Of a DNA stretch of 64,000 nucleotides, positions 23,248-33,371 are shown in pieces. The notes under the pieces were generated by a model. That model was not told where the DNA came from. It did not search any database and saw only the letters and a program-made list of their open reading frames with translations. Both the position numbers and the translations under genes were made by a program. Numbering within the stretch: position 1 is the stretch's first letter; the number at the start of each line of letters is the position of its first letter. Origin of the DNA: Gadus chalcogrammus (lineage: Eukaryota; Chordata; Actinopteri; Gadiformes; Gadidae); assembly GCF_026213295.1 (NCBI RefSeq), contig NC_079427.1:28909746-28973745 (forward strand), read 5' to 3'.

Positions 23248-24852
23248 TTATTTACTCACCTGTGTAGCTTTTTCGCCTGTAGTTGCTTGTTTGGCGACAT
23301 CATTCTCTGAGGATTTTTTGGTACATGTCCTGCAGGCTCCCAGTTCGGGCCCTCTTAGGTGGGGGGTCCTGGTCCTCCTGGCCTGGATCATCTGCACTGG
23401 CACCAGCAGCGTCTTCTCGTTGATCATTGCCCACACTGGCCATTTCATCCACAACTTTCAGCAGCATATTCCGTGCTTCCTCCTTCTTATCCGGGTCGAA
23501 ATAACGGTCTTTGTAGCGAGCATCAACCATGGTTGCAATTGCATAAAGAGGTTCAGTTTGCACACCATCAAAGCGTTTACTGACAGCTTCGAATAGAGCA
23601 TGTTTGGCTGTTTGCACACCTTTTGTCTGATTCATCCGTCTTGGCAAGCAGCCGTGTCAGGGACACCACACCAGGGATGACATCTGCAGCAGTGGCCTCT
23701 GCAGCGCTGATGTCCCTGGTTAGCTGCTCAAAGGGTTCCAGGAGGGTGATCATCTTCTCCATAATCCCCCACTGGCTTGCTGTCAATGTTGTGGGGAGTT
23801 CATAATCAGCAGCAAATGCACTCAAAGCCCTCTTTTGTTCCATCAGGCTCTGCATCATATAATAGGTGGAATTCCACCTGGTGGACACGTCTTGTTGCAG
23901 CTTTTTCACGGGCATATTGAGTTATTTTTGTATGTCTTCAAAACGACTGCACGCAAGTGGTGAGTGCTTGAAGTGTCCTACCACTCGCCTCCCAACAGCC
24001 AGGGCATCTGCAATACTGCGCTGAGACCGGGCACCTCCATTCACTGCGAGCTGTAAGGTATGTGCCATGCAGGGCAAACTTGGGACACCAAACTCCGCCG
24101 TAGCTTTAGCCATGTTCCGTGCGTTGTCTCTGACCACTACGTGCGCATTCTCCTTGGGGATTTTCCACGTCTCGAACATCCCTTCAAACGCAGATGCGAT
24201 TGCTTCTGCCGTATGAGACCCGCGGCACTCTTGGGAGTGAAGCACAGCCTTTTTCAGCACAAAGTCTTTATCTAGCCATTGAGCAGTCAAGCTCAACATG
24301 CTAACCTGGCTAAAGCTTGAAGACCAGACATCTGTTGTGAAGCTAATGGATACAGCATCAACAATTAGCTTCTCGACGTGGCTGTAAACAGCACTGTACA
24401 ACTCGGGTAGGCAAACATCTGTTAAATACCTGCGGTTGGGCATGGCAAAGGATGGCTCGAGGAACTCCACAAGTTTGGTGAATCCGGCGTCTTGTACGAT
24501 TGAAAAGGGCTGGTTATCCAGTGCAATACACTCAATGATTTTCCGATTTATGGCTTTTGCCCTGGGGTGGTCCTTGGCGTATTTCAGTTTTTTCTCGGTG
24601 GACTCTTTGAGCATCAACTGAGTCCTTGTTTTCGGTGCCGCCGCCTGTCCCCTTTGCTTCTTCTCATTGCTTTGCTGCACAAATGCCGCGTAACTCTCTG
24701 AATGATTCAGCCTGTGGTGGTTGATTTAAATTGGAAGTGTTGAAGGAAGAAGTTTTGGTTCCGCCTCGCATAACTGATGCTTTGCAGTCATTGCAAATCG
24801 CACGTTTAACATCCGAAGGAGACCCTTGAAAATAATTCCAAACCGCAGACAT
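23248..24852 (-). pseudogene. hAT transposase, BED finger and core (broken)
   Basis: Minus-strand order: MSAVWNYFQGSPSDVKRAIC with a CxxC (IC-NDC) BED finger at 24852-24730; then IIECIALDNQPFSIVQDAGF, the DDE-fold segment SISFTTDVWSS, VVRDNARNM, and PCMAHTLQLAV; then DVSTRWNSTYYM, LLEPFEQLTRDISAA, IATMVDARYKDRYF. The gene ends at a good donor near 23262 that should splice to the dimerisation exon at 9770-10042. At least three lesions are visible: a frameshift after the BED finger near 24725, an in-frame TAA at about 23922, and a frameshift near 23635. It resembles ZBED-type hAT transposases in length and motif order. It is not functional. Confidence 0.9.
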
Positions 24853-25110
24853 AGTGTTGAAACAGAGCGAGCAAGTTTGTAGCCATCCACGCTTGTTTGT
24901 TTGTAAGGTTCAAGACGCAGCTTGATGAGGTCATCATCTGTGCGCCGGTAAACGCTTCAGGAGCGCATAATAACTATTTGGGTGTAACGCAAGCATTATT
25001 TTATCGGTTTTAAGGCAAAAAAAATCCGATACCGATATTGACAGATATTACATTTTTATGCTAATATCGGGCCGATAATATCGGTGGGCCGATAATATCG
25101 GACATCTCTA

Positions 25111-25385
25111 ATTTTTAGTGAATATTTTAGCTGTAATTTCATCCTGTTTCACTATTATGCAAAATATCAACAAATAATGACCCGTAGTAAGTAAAAGCCC
25201 ACCATTGGCAAGTACTACAGCAATCCGAATGAGTAAATGTAGTTTTATTGATTTTTGGTGAATAGTTTAGCTATTGATTTCATCCTGTTCCACTATTATG
25301 CAAAATATCAACAAATAATGACCCATAGTAAGTAAAAGCTCACCATTGGCAAGTACTATAGCAATCAGAATGAGAAAATATGTTT
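25111..25385. repeat. Satellite, remaining monomers after the hAT
   Basis: About two more 142-bp monomers of the array at 779-7192. The duplicated ATTTTTAG at 25111-25118 is the far copy of the hAT target site. The array ends close to 25385 in a diverged unit. Confidence 0.92.
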
Positions 25386-25501
25386 TAAGTGATTTGTGGT
25401 GATTTCTTTCCTGATACAATTCCATGGTAATGTTTATGCCACCAGTCTGTGGGGTGTAATTTGTAGACGGTCCCTAAAACAGACAGCAGCCATTGATTTA
25501 A

Positions 25502-26272
25502 AGGGGTAGTTCGGAATTTTGGACATAGGGCCTGATTCCCAAGTGAGCATTGGTATTCTATATCACTGGAGACAGTTTTCAACACATTTCATTCAGTCCT
25601 TCTAGTTGCAGAGTTCGCTCGTGCTAGGCTAGCGCAGGTCAACGGGCAATGCTAGCCTGCTATTAAAAACAGTCTTACCCACTCCACAGTACACCCGAGG
25701 TAAATCAATTATAACGCCAGACTATAGATTTAAATGTCTGTGTTGATAGAATAATGTTAGGAATAAAACCAACCTTGCATTGCATTTTGAGGGAATTGCT
25801 GGGTCTCAGCAGCAGTGTTATATTCCTGGTAGTAGGCTACGGCAGCGGCGGACTGATACCTAGGTCGTTCAATTGCGCTTCTGTCCCACGCGTCTCTGTT
25901 TACGTTCTTCTGTCGTGATTCGGTTAGAAACCTAACCAGCGCATAGTAAAATTCCGCTTCTGCTGAGAAAGTAGTCCCTCGATGATTCATGCGATGCAAG
26001 GTTAGTTTTATTTCTAACATTATTCTATCAACACAGACATTTAAATCTATAGTCAGGCGTTATAATTGATTTACCTCGGGTGTACTGTGGAGTGGGTAAG
26101 ACTGTTTTTAATAGCAGGCTAGCATTGCCCGTTGACCTGCGCTAGCCTAGCATGAGCGAACTCTGCAACTAGAAGGACTGAATGAAATGTGTTGAAAACT
26201 GTCTCCAGTGATATAGAATACCAATACTCACTTGGGAATCAGGCCCTATGTCCAAAATTCCGAAATACCCCT
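25502..26272. mobile_element. TTAA-flanked MITE with long inverted repeats
   Basis: TTAA lies at 25498-25501 and 26273-26276, the duplication typical of piggyBac and Kolobok elements. The terminal repeats begin AGGGGTA and continue through CGGAATTTTGGACATAGGGC for about 270 bp with few mismatches. Only about 220 bp of unpaired centre remains. No transposase is seen, so it is non-autonomous. Confidence 0.9.
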
Positions 26273-26738
26273 TTAAGAGCTTTTCTCGCACAGATATCGA
26301 TAGGAGCAACATGTCACTGTGATTTTTGTTGATAGTGTCCTATGCTGTCCTCAACAAACTACAGCCGTAATGAATTGCAATTGGGTTGATTAAGCTGATT
26401 GCGGGGTAAATGAAAACCGAATATCCAGCGAATATCGAACCTGCGGCTGACCTTTTCCCGCTTCATTTTCGTCCGCTTATCCGGGGTCGGGTCGCGGGGG
26501 GAGCAGCTCAAGCCGGGGGCCCCAGACTTCCCTTTCCCGGGCCACATTGACCAGCTCTGACGGGGGGATCCCGAGGCGTTCCCAGGCCAGTGTTGAGATA
26601 TAATCTCTCCACCTAGTCCTGGGTCTTCCCCGAGGTCTCCTCCCCGCTGGACGTGCCTGAAACACCTCCCAAGGAAGGCGCCCAATGGGCATCCTTGCCA
26701 GATGCCCGAACTACCTCAGCTGACTCCTTTCTAAGTAA

Positions 26739-27127
26739 CGCCCCGTGCCCACTACCTCCGTCCGTTGACTGATCCCCATTGACTTTGAATGGGGACGGAC
26801 GCGCAATGCATTGTGGATCCGTCCGTTCCGTTGGAGCCTTCGGCTCCGTCAAGAAGTTGAACAATGTTCAACTTTTTCGGCAGCAACGGATCCGTCATCC
26901 AATCAGATCGCGTATGCAAATGTAAGCACTGTGACGCGACTCGGGCTCTGACGATACTGGAAAGCGGGAAAGCGGGTCATCTTGCATCGCAACAAGCAGG
27001 AAGAAGCGGGAAGAACCCGGCGAAGCGATTTGATTAGCTGACGGATGCCTCTGCAAAGACTACTCCCCCATCAGTCAGCCACGCCTTCCCACGTCCGTTG
27101 ACTGACGGAGGTAGTGGGCATGTAGGG
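26739..27127. mobile_element. 389-bp MITE, copy 1
   Basis: The ends are CGCCCCGTGCCCACTACC and the complement of CCCTACATGCCCACTACC, with a TAA duplication at 26736-26738 and 27128-27130. The LINE reading frame before and after confirms the insertion. Inside is a purine-rich non-coding sequence with a short AAGTTGAACAATGTTCAACT palindrome. Confidence 0.88.
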
Positions 27128-27191
27128 TAAAGGAGCAGCGGCTCTAATCCGAGTTCCTCACGGATGGCTGAGCTTCTCACCCTATCCCAAA

Positions 27192-27580
27192 CGCCCCGTG
27201 CCCACTACCTCCGTCCGTTGACTGATCCCCATTGACTTTGAATGGGGACGGACGCGCAATGCATTGTGGATCCGTCCGTCCCGTTGGAGCCTTCGGCTCC
27301 GTCAAGAAGTTGAACAATGTTCAACTTTTTCGGCAGCAACGGATCCGTCATCCAATCAGATCGCGTATGCAAATGTAAGCACTGTGACGCGACTCGGGCT
27401 CTGACGATACTGGAAAGCGGGAAAGCGGGTCATCTTGCATCGCAACAAGCAGGAAGAAGCGGGAAGAACCCGGCGAAGCGATTTGATTGGCTGACGGATG
27501 CCTCTGCAAAGACTACTCCCCCATCAGTCAGCCACGCCTTCCCACGTCCGTTGAATGACGGAGGTAGTGGGCATGTAGGG
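27192..27580. mobile_element. 389-bp MITE, copy 2
   Basis: It is nearly identical to copy 1 over its full length and lies in the same orientation 64 bp further along the same LINE. The flanks (AAA / TAT) do not form a clear duplication. Differences between the two copies are few, so they are either two recent insertions or one insertion later copied. Confidence 0.88.
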
Positions 27581-28109
27581 TATGGGAGACGCCAGCCACC
27601 CTTCTGAGAAAAATAATCTCGGCCGCTTGTACCCGCGATCTCGTCCTTTCGGGCATCACCCAGCCCTCATGACCATAGGTGAGGATAGGAACGAAGATCG
27701 ACCGGTAGATCGAGAGCTTTGCCTTGCGGCTCAGCTCTCCTGTCGTTACAACGGTGCGGTAAAGCGAACGCAATACCGCCCCCGCTGCTCCGATTCTCCG
27801 GTCAATCTCACGCTCCATAGTACCCTCACTCGCGAACAAGACCCCGAGGTACTTGAACTCCTTCACTTGGGCTAAGGACTCATTTCCTACCCGGAGTAAG
27901 CAATCCACCGGTTTCCTGCTAAGAGTCATGGCCTCAGATTTAGCGGTGCTGATCCTCATCCCAGCCGCTTCACACTCGGCCGCCAGCCGATCCAGTGATG
28001 TATGGTCAAAGTACATGGGCATAATGGAATTTTTTCCATTTCTTGTGTTCAATGTTCAATGTGTTATATACATGGTAGGTAGCCTACGGTATGACCACCT
28101 TAAATAATA

Positions 28110-28166
28110 AGTGTGTGTGTGTGTGTTTATATGCGTGTATGCATATGTATATGTGTATATATATGT
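28110..28166. repeat. GT/TA-rich microsatellite
   Basis: GTGTGTGTGTGTGTG followed by imperfect TATGTGTATATATATG. A simple sequence repeat. Confidence 0.85.
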
Positions 28167-28302
28167 AGTGTGCTGTCTATGTGGACCTTCCTGTGTCTTG
28201 AATAAAGTTATAATAATAATAATTATACAGTCAATGTCCCGCTCAATATAATTTCATCTGTCATTGTCTATTTTTTCGAAAATAAAGGTAGTTTAAAAAA
28301 GA

Positions 28303-28386
28303 AATGCCTCGTAAATGTGCAATGATAAACTGCTCTAACAGTGGAAACGGATTGTCCGTCTTTTCATTTCCCAAGGACAGAAAAGG
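28303..28386 (+). pseudogene. THAP-domain first exon (orphan)
   Basis: An ATG opens MPRKCAMINCSNSG, followed by SVFSFPKDRKR. The Met-Pro start, Cys-x4-Cys and the (F)SFP motif are the beginning of a THAP (C2CH) zinc finger as found in P-element-like transposases and THAP proteins. A splice donor (GGTAACG) follows directly at 28387. The rest of the finger (CxxH, AVPTIF) would be in a further exon, and I found none in the following sequence. It is either a piece of a P-like transposon or a host THAP gene fragment. Because the second half of the domain is not seen, I treat it as an orphan. Confidence 0.55.
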
Positions 28387-29322
28387 GTAACGTTCTTGCT
28401 TGCTCCTGTATGAATGGTCCTAGGCTACCTGAGGCTGCACCTGGTAGGGAAAGTTGCGCTGGAGCCCGGGTAAAATCGCGAGTGTCGAGACTCAAGCACT
28501 TAACTTACCTTAACCGATTGTTCCATACAAATTGTTTGTTAACGATTTAACAAGTTCAACATCTGCTATTACTCCAGTTCTTTTGTAGGACTTACTTGGG
28601 CTAATGACCTTGCACAGAGCGAAAACCATCTACACCACTGGTCATTGATTGCTATGCATTCACTGATCTTTACAGATGGGTTTGTTTTAAGCCATTGAAT
28701 ATAATTGCTCTGCCCTGCAACACATTATAAGCTACGCATGTTTGTTAAATGAGAAATATGGTCTGGGTCACATTGAAACATGAGTCATTCACACTCACAA
28801 CAGACACACAGCAATTTAACCTTGCTTCGGAACAGGAAAATACAAACTACAATACAAAACACCTTGTACTGTCTATGCTCACTCTAACCCTGAAACGTGA
28901 ACATTTACATTCAGACAATGCAACAATAAAGTGGCTCAATAACAGTATCGAACACATATTTGTCTTTTTTTTTTTTTTTTTTTTGGGATTGTCTCTAGGG
29001 GCCTCATGTACTAAGGTTGCGTACGCACAAAAACGTGGCGTACGTCCTTTTCCACGCTCACGTTCAGATGTACAAAACGTGAAATGACCGTAAAAATGTG
29101 CGGTCCCCACGCCAGCTCCAGAGCTGTCGTACGCACGTTTCTACAGCTATTGTTCCTTTGGCGACACTTAGAGGTGACGCTGGGAAACTGGGAAAAAAGG
29201 TGAAAACAATGACTCAGAGTGATTTGCACATCAGAGACACACTAATGAACAATTAACACACCTTGCAATTATATGGGTGGCTATAAAAGCATGCGCAATG
29301 GATGAAGACAATTGTTTTAAAA

Positions 29323-29664
29323 ATGGCTGCGTTAGCGTTGTTAGAGGACATCGCAAATGGTCAAATCCGAAGGGAACGTATATTTAGGGAACGCGAGGAC
29401 TTACTCGCAAATGATGATGATTGGCTCATGAGCCGATTTCGTTTCCCCAGGCCAGTATTACTGGAGCTGTGCGCAGAGCTGCGGCCGGCCCTAGAGCGCC
29501 ACACAGCCAGGAGCCAGTTGTTGTCCGTGCCCACACAGGTGCTGACCACGCTGGGGTTCCTGGCAACAGGGGCCTTCCAGCGGGAGCTGGCCGATCGGTC
29601 AGGAGTGTGCCAGTCCACCCTGAGCCGAGCCATGCCAGCTGTGTGGGACGGAATCATCATATGA
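29323..29664 (+). pseudogene. HARBI1-like nuclease, N-terminal fragment
   Basis: The frame from the second Met (MAALALLEDIANGQIRRERI) includes SRFRFPRPVLLELC, VLTTLGFLATGAFQREL and DRSGVCQSTLSRAMPAVW. These are the N-terminal helix-turn-helix-like features of HARBI1 proteins of fish. It stops after GIII at 29664 where the deletion begins. The catalytic DDE residues lie further downstream in intact members and are missing. Confidence 0.85.
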
Positions 29665-30020
29665 GATTTATATGAGTCCAGACCGGCCTCATATGCATTA
29701 ATGCATTAATATGAGATAATTAATGCATTCAAAGCCGAGCCACGCCGCCTTGCCCTGTGAATTCAGTTGCAGCGCAAATATAGCAGCAAATGCGTTACAT
29801 TCTTAACCCAGCAGCGGTGTTGTTCAGATACTGATTAAATGGGTTTGTTAACCATGCGTAATATGGCTCCATGAGTATGCGCACACGTTCTATGTGTTCT
29901 TCATCTCTGGGCACTGCGTCCCTTTATGTTTTGCAGCGGTTGCATTTGTTCTCTGTTAAAATACATGGTTAATGTATTATTTTGGAGTTAATAAATTTGA
30001 AAAACAAAACAGGAACACCA

Positions 30021-30380
30021 CTAGTTTCTGGCTACGCCACTGGTGTCACCGATCAAAGCGGCCACTCTCAAATCGAAGGGGGAGAGTTCCCCCGCTCCCG
30101 TCCCCCCTCCTGTTGCAGTCACGCTTCGGCGGTGGGCAGAAACCCTCCGCTTCACCTCCACCTTGAGGTCTGACCACTTTTTTTTAATTTCAGAGTGTGT
30201 GCGCTGTTGAGACCCCACTGCATTGACGGCCTCGCAAACACGCTCCCACTCACTTCTCTTTTGTTTTGCATTTATCCCTGTTGACAGGGTTCCAAATAGC
30301 ATATGCTTGCGCATTTCTACCTCGTGGAGCAAAATCTCGAGCTCGGACTCCGTGAAGTTTCGTTTTTTGCCTCTGTTCAT
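30021..30380 (-). CDS. Myb/SANT-like DNA-binding protein of Harbinger
   Basis: The ORF starts MNRGKKRNFTESELEILLHE and continues ERVCEAVNAVG and IKKKWSDLKVEVKRRVSAHR, the trihelix/Myb-like fold of the second Harbinger protein (MSANTD-type). In active members this partner carries the nuclease to the transposon ends. The frame is open for 119 codons, somewhat short, and then runs into diverged sequence after DLRVAALIG. It lies tail-to-tail with the nuclease fragment. Confidence 0.75.
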   Translation of the reverse strand: MNRGKKRNFTESELEILLHEVEMRKHMLFGTLSTGINAKQKRSEWERVCEAVNAVGSQQRTHSEIKKKWSDLKVEVKRRVSAHRRSVTATGGGTGAGELSPFDLRVAALIGDTSGVARN

Positions 30381-30687
30381 GGTGCCAGGTGATCGGATTA
30401 AGAGGTGAATCTCAGGTCCAGAGGCCTATTTAAATGAAATTGCATATTTAAATGAGGGCGTGGACAGGGAGGAGTTTGGCACCTCGGCATATGCGCTAAA
30501 TTCCACGTTGATTGAGATGCACAAAAGAAACGTGCTTGGATCCATGCGTTCGCACACTTTGATACATCTGAATTTATTTGTGCGTAAGACAGTTTCTGGG
30601 TTTTGGCGTACGCCAAGTTTCAGTATGAAATCCACGCAAGTCTTAGTACATGAGGCCCCAGGTCTCTAAAGTCTGTGATAAGCAAAA

Positions 30688-32599
30688 TTACAAGTCGAAC
30701 AGGGTCGGTCTTACCACAGCTCTCCCAGACCTGGTTCTAACTGTAGGAGTAGATGGTGGTTCTGGAACATTCTGCTGCGGTATTGCTGCTGCAGGTCGTT
30801 CTGGAACACCTACTAGATTCTGCCCAGCTGCACCACTGTTGCTTTGGTCTGGGGAAGGCTGCATGGCTATGAGATGACGACGGTTTCGCCTGATGATCCC
30901 GTGGGGTCCCTCCACCAGATATGAGCGAGGTGTGGTGTGACTTCCGATGACAGCTCCAGCCGTTTTTTGGTCTGTGACCCACACGTCCTGCCCAGGAGTG
31001 AGGCTGTTGAGGTTCCGTGCACGGTGTCGCAGGTTGTAGTGTTGTGCATCTCTCCTCTTCCTCTCCTCCTCCTTCAGCAGTACCGCGTCTCCATCCGGAA
31101 GAGCAGGCTCTAACAGTGCAGGCAGAATAGGCACAGTGGTGCGAAGTCGCCTCCCTATGAGAAGTTGAGCCGGGCTGTATCCATTTTGCAGTGGGGTAGA
31201 CCTGTATGCAAGCAGGGCAAGATATGGATCACCCGACTTCTTCAGGAGCCCCTTCACGGTCTGTACTGCCCGCTCAGCTTCAGCATTCCCCTGGGGGTAT
31301 TTTGGACTGCTGGTCACATGACGAAACCCATAGGACTCAGCAAAGTTGGCAAAGTCAGCCCCTGAGAACTGTGGCCCGTTATCAGTGACCAGTGTCTCAC
31401 AGATCCCGTGACGTGCAAAAATCGACTTGAAGTGAGTGATCACATCCTTAGATGTTGTATGGCTTAACAGTGCGATCTCCACGTACCTTGATGCGTAGTC
31501 CACTACTAGCAGGTAGGTTTTGCTCTCTAGGACGAACAAATCTGCTCCGCACTTTTGCCATGGTCGGCCTGGATACGGTGTTGGCGTCAGCGGCTCCCTG
31601 TGGTTCTGTCTCTCCTGGCAGCATGCCCGGCAGTTCAGAACCACCTCGTTCAGCTGCTGGCTCAGCCCTGGCCACCATACAGACTGTTGCGCCCTCTCTC
31701 TACACTTGACCACACCTTGATGACCTTCGTGCAGCTTGACAAGAACATCATTTCTCATTGTTGAGGGGATAACGAGTCTTTGTCCTTTCAACAGTAGACC
31801 ATGCTGAACTGTGAGAAGAGTACGTTCAGACCAGTACAGCTTAAGTGCAGGTTCGTTAATGCCATGGGCTGGCCATCCTTCTGAACACAACTGCATCACC
31901 CGTGCACACACACTGTCCCTCTGCAGCTCGTCTCGCAGTTCAGCTAGATAGCTGGTGCTCGCAGGTAAGTTCTCCATTACCATGTCGACGTAGATATTAG
32001 TGTGTTCAAACAGCTCTTTCTCAGCTGGTGTCTCTGCTCTCTCGACTGGCGCCCGTGACAGTGTATCTGCCGTCCACAGACATTTCCCTGCTACATGAGA
32101 TAAGGAGTAGGAATAGCGCATCAGACGCATTCTGAAGCGCTGGATCCGAGGAGGTAGGGCATCCAGAGCTTGAGACCCCAGGAGACTCAAGAGAGGCTTG
32201 TGATCCGTCTCCAGCTGGAAGTGTTTTCCAATCAGGAAGTTGCGAAACCTCTCGCAGGCCCAGGTCAGTCCCAATGCCTCCTTTTCCACTTGTGCATATC
32301 TCTGCTCGGTTGGAGTGAGAGACCGCGACATGTAGGCTATTGGCCTCCACTCTTCGTCCCACTTTTGTAGTAGCACTCCTCCAAGCCCGTATGATGATGC
32401 GTCTGCTGAAACCTTGCATTCTCTGTTAGGATCGTACATGGCTAGCACAGGTGGCGACGTCAATGCATTCTTCAGATCCTGAAATGCTTTGGCCTGCTCA
32501 ATGTTCCACATCCAGCAGTTCTTTTTCGACAGGAGATCTCGCAGGGGTTTGTCCCTCTCCGACAGCTGCGGGATAAACTTGCCCAGCTGGTTCACCATG
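30688..32599 (-). pseudogene. Ty3/gypsy pol: RNase H and integrase part
   Basis: The frame enters from the insertion junction and contains the RT thumb (LGKFIPQLSERDKPL), RNase H (VSADASSYGLGGVLLQ, LTWACERF, ETDHKPLL), the HHCC zinc-binding region (HEGHQGVVKC, CRACCQERQ), the integrase core (GADLFVLES, VTDNGPQFSG, YPQGNAEAERAVQ), and a C-terminal domain up to the stop at 30688. All core residues are present and there are no internal stops. It is the second half of the gypsy pol interrupted at 32600-32607. Confidence 0.9.
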
Positions 32600-33371
32600 C
32601 CGAGAAACAGTGGCGTGCACAGACATTTTGGGGGGCAGGTGCTCAGGGGGAAAGGGAAGGGCACTTTTTAGCACACGCGGAACACCTTATTATAAAAAAG
32701 TTACACGCACATGTTGAATGAAATTTTACTTTTATTTGTATCATTCTCTACACGTGAGTTTCCTATAGAAAAAAGTCACACCACCAACAGATAAAATCCA
32801 CATCCTATATTAACTATACACTGCAAAAATTAATAGGCTTAATATAAGAAATAAATACTTGGTTTGAGCAGATATAAGCTAAATAATCTGCCAGTGCAGT
32901 AAGATAATCACACTTGGTAAGATTTCTTAAAATAAGAAAAAATAAATACATATTAGGCAAGTGAGAAATATCTTAAAATAAGTGGTGAAACACTCATTCC
33001 AAGTACTGTATGCAAGTCAAATAATCTCAAAACTAGCTTTTCAATTCTTATTTCACCTTTTGTTTCTTTCTCAAATTGAGTGAAAAAAACATAAATCCAG
33101 AGCAACTTAACAAGCTGATTCTTCTTAATTCAAGAGTTATGATTAGCTTTTATCTTAAATCAATACATTTAAAATCATACACAGAGAATATTGTTAACAG
33201 CATTTATTTGAAGTGTTTGCAGATTCCTTACAATATTTACAATCATAACATAATATTTGCAAAATTAACCTCTGAAACCCAGAGGTAAGAGGCTATGACC
33301 TCATTATCTTTGATAACAATGAAATATCTCAATCTCATAAGACAGAACATGGCTGAACAGCCTGAATAGCT

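Larger units (their letters stand above)
7193..25110 (-). mobile_element. hAT transposon (BED-finger type) with several nested elements
   Basis: The element is bounded by an exact 8-bp target duplication, ATTTTTAG, at 7185-7192 and 25111-25118. Both copies lie inside one satellite monomer, so the insertion point is certain. The terminal inverted repeats are TAGGGATGTCCGATAT on the left and the complement of TAGAGATGTCCGATAT on the right, a typical hAT end. The transposase is on the minus strand: N-terminal BED finger and core at 23248-24852, and the C-terminal dimerisation exon at 9770-10042. The 17.9-kb length is due to later insertions: a Harbinger (8208-9689) and a BEL/Pao retrotransposon (10100-23162) with its own passengers. 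The original element would have been about 3.4 kb. The transposase is broken, so the element is dead. Confidence 0.93.
26447..28012 (-). mobile_element. Rex3-like RTE LINE, 5'-truncated, with two nested MITEs
   Basis: Minus-strand RT C-terminal protein is readable in pieces. At 28012-27590: LDRLAAECEAAGMRIS, FKYLGVLFASEGTMEREID, RKAKLSIYRSIFVPILTYGH, EGWVMPERTRSRVQAAEI. At 26692-26480: MPIGRLPWEVFQARPAGRRP, GRPRTRWRDYIS, LAWERLGIP, and LELLPPRPDPG at the end. This order is typical of the Rex3/RTE group in fish. Two copies of a 389-bp MITE (26739-27127 and 27192-27580) separate the pieces. The 5' part (endonuclease and most of RT) is missing, as expected for a truncated LINE insertion. Confidence 0.85.
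28998..30659. mobile_element. Harbinger element with remains of both genes
   Basis: The inverted repeats start GGGGCCTCATGTACTAAG at 28998 and end as its complement at 30659; they continue imperfectly inward (CGTACGC-type motifs). The N-terminal part of a HARBI1-like nuclease (+) and a Myb/SANT-like gene (-) face each other inside, which is the normal two-gene Harbinger arrangement. The centre, with most of the nuclease, is deleted. The target duplication is unclear: GTCTCTA occurs on both sides but not directly at both ends. Confidence 0.82.
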
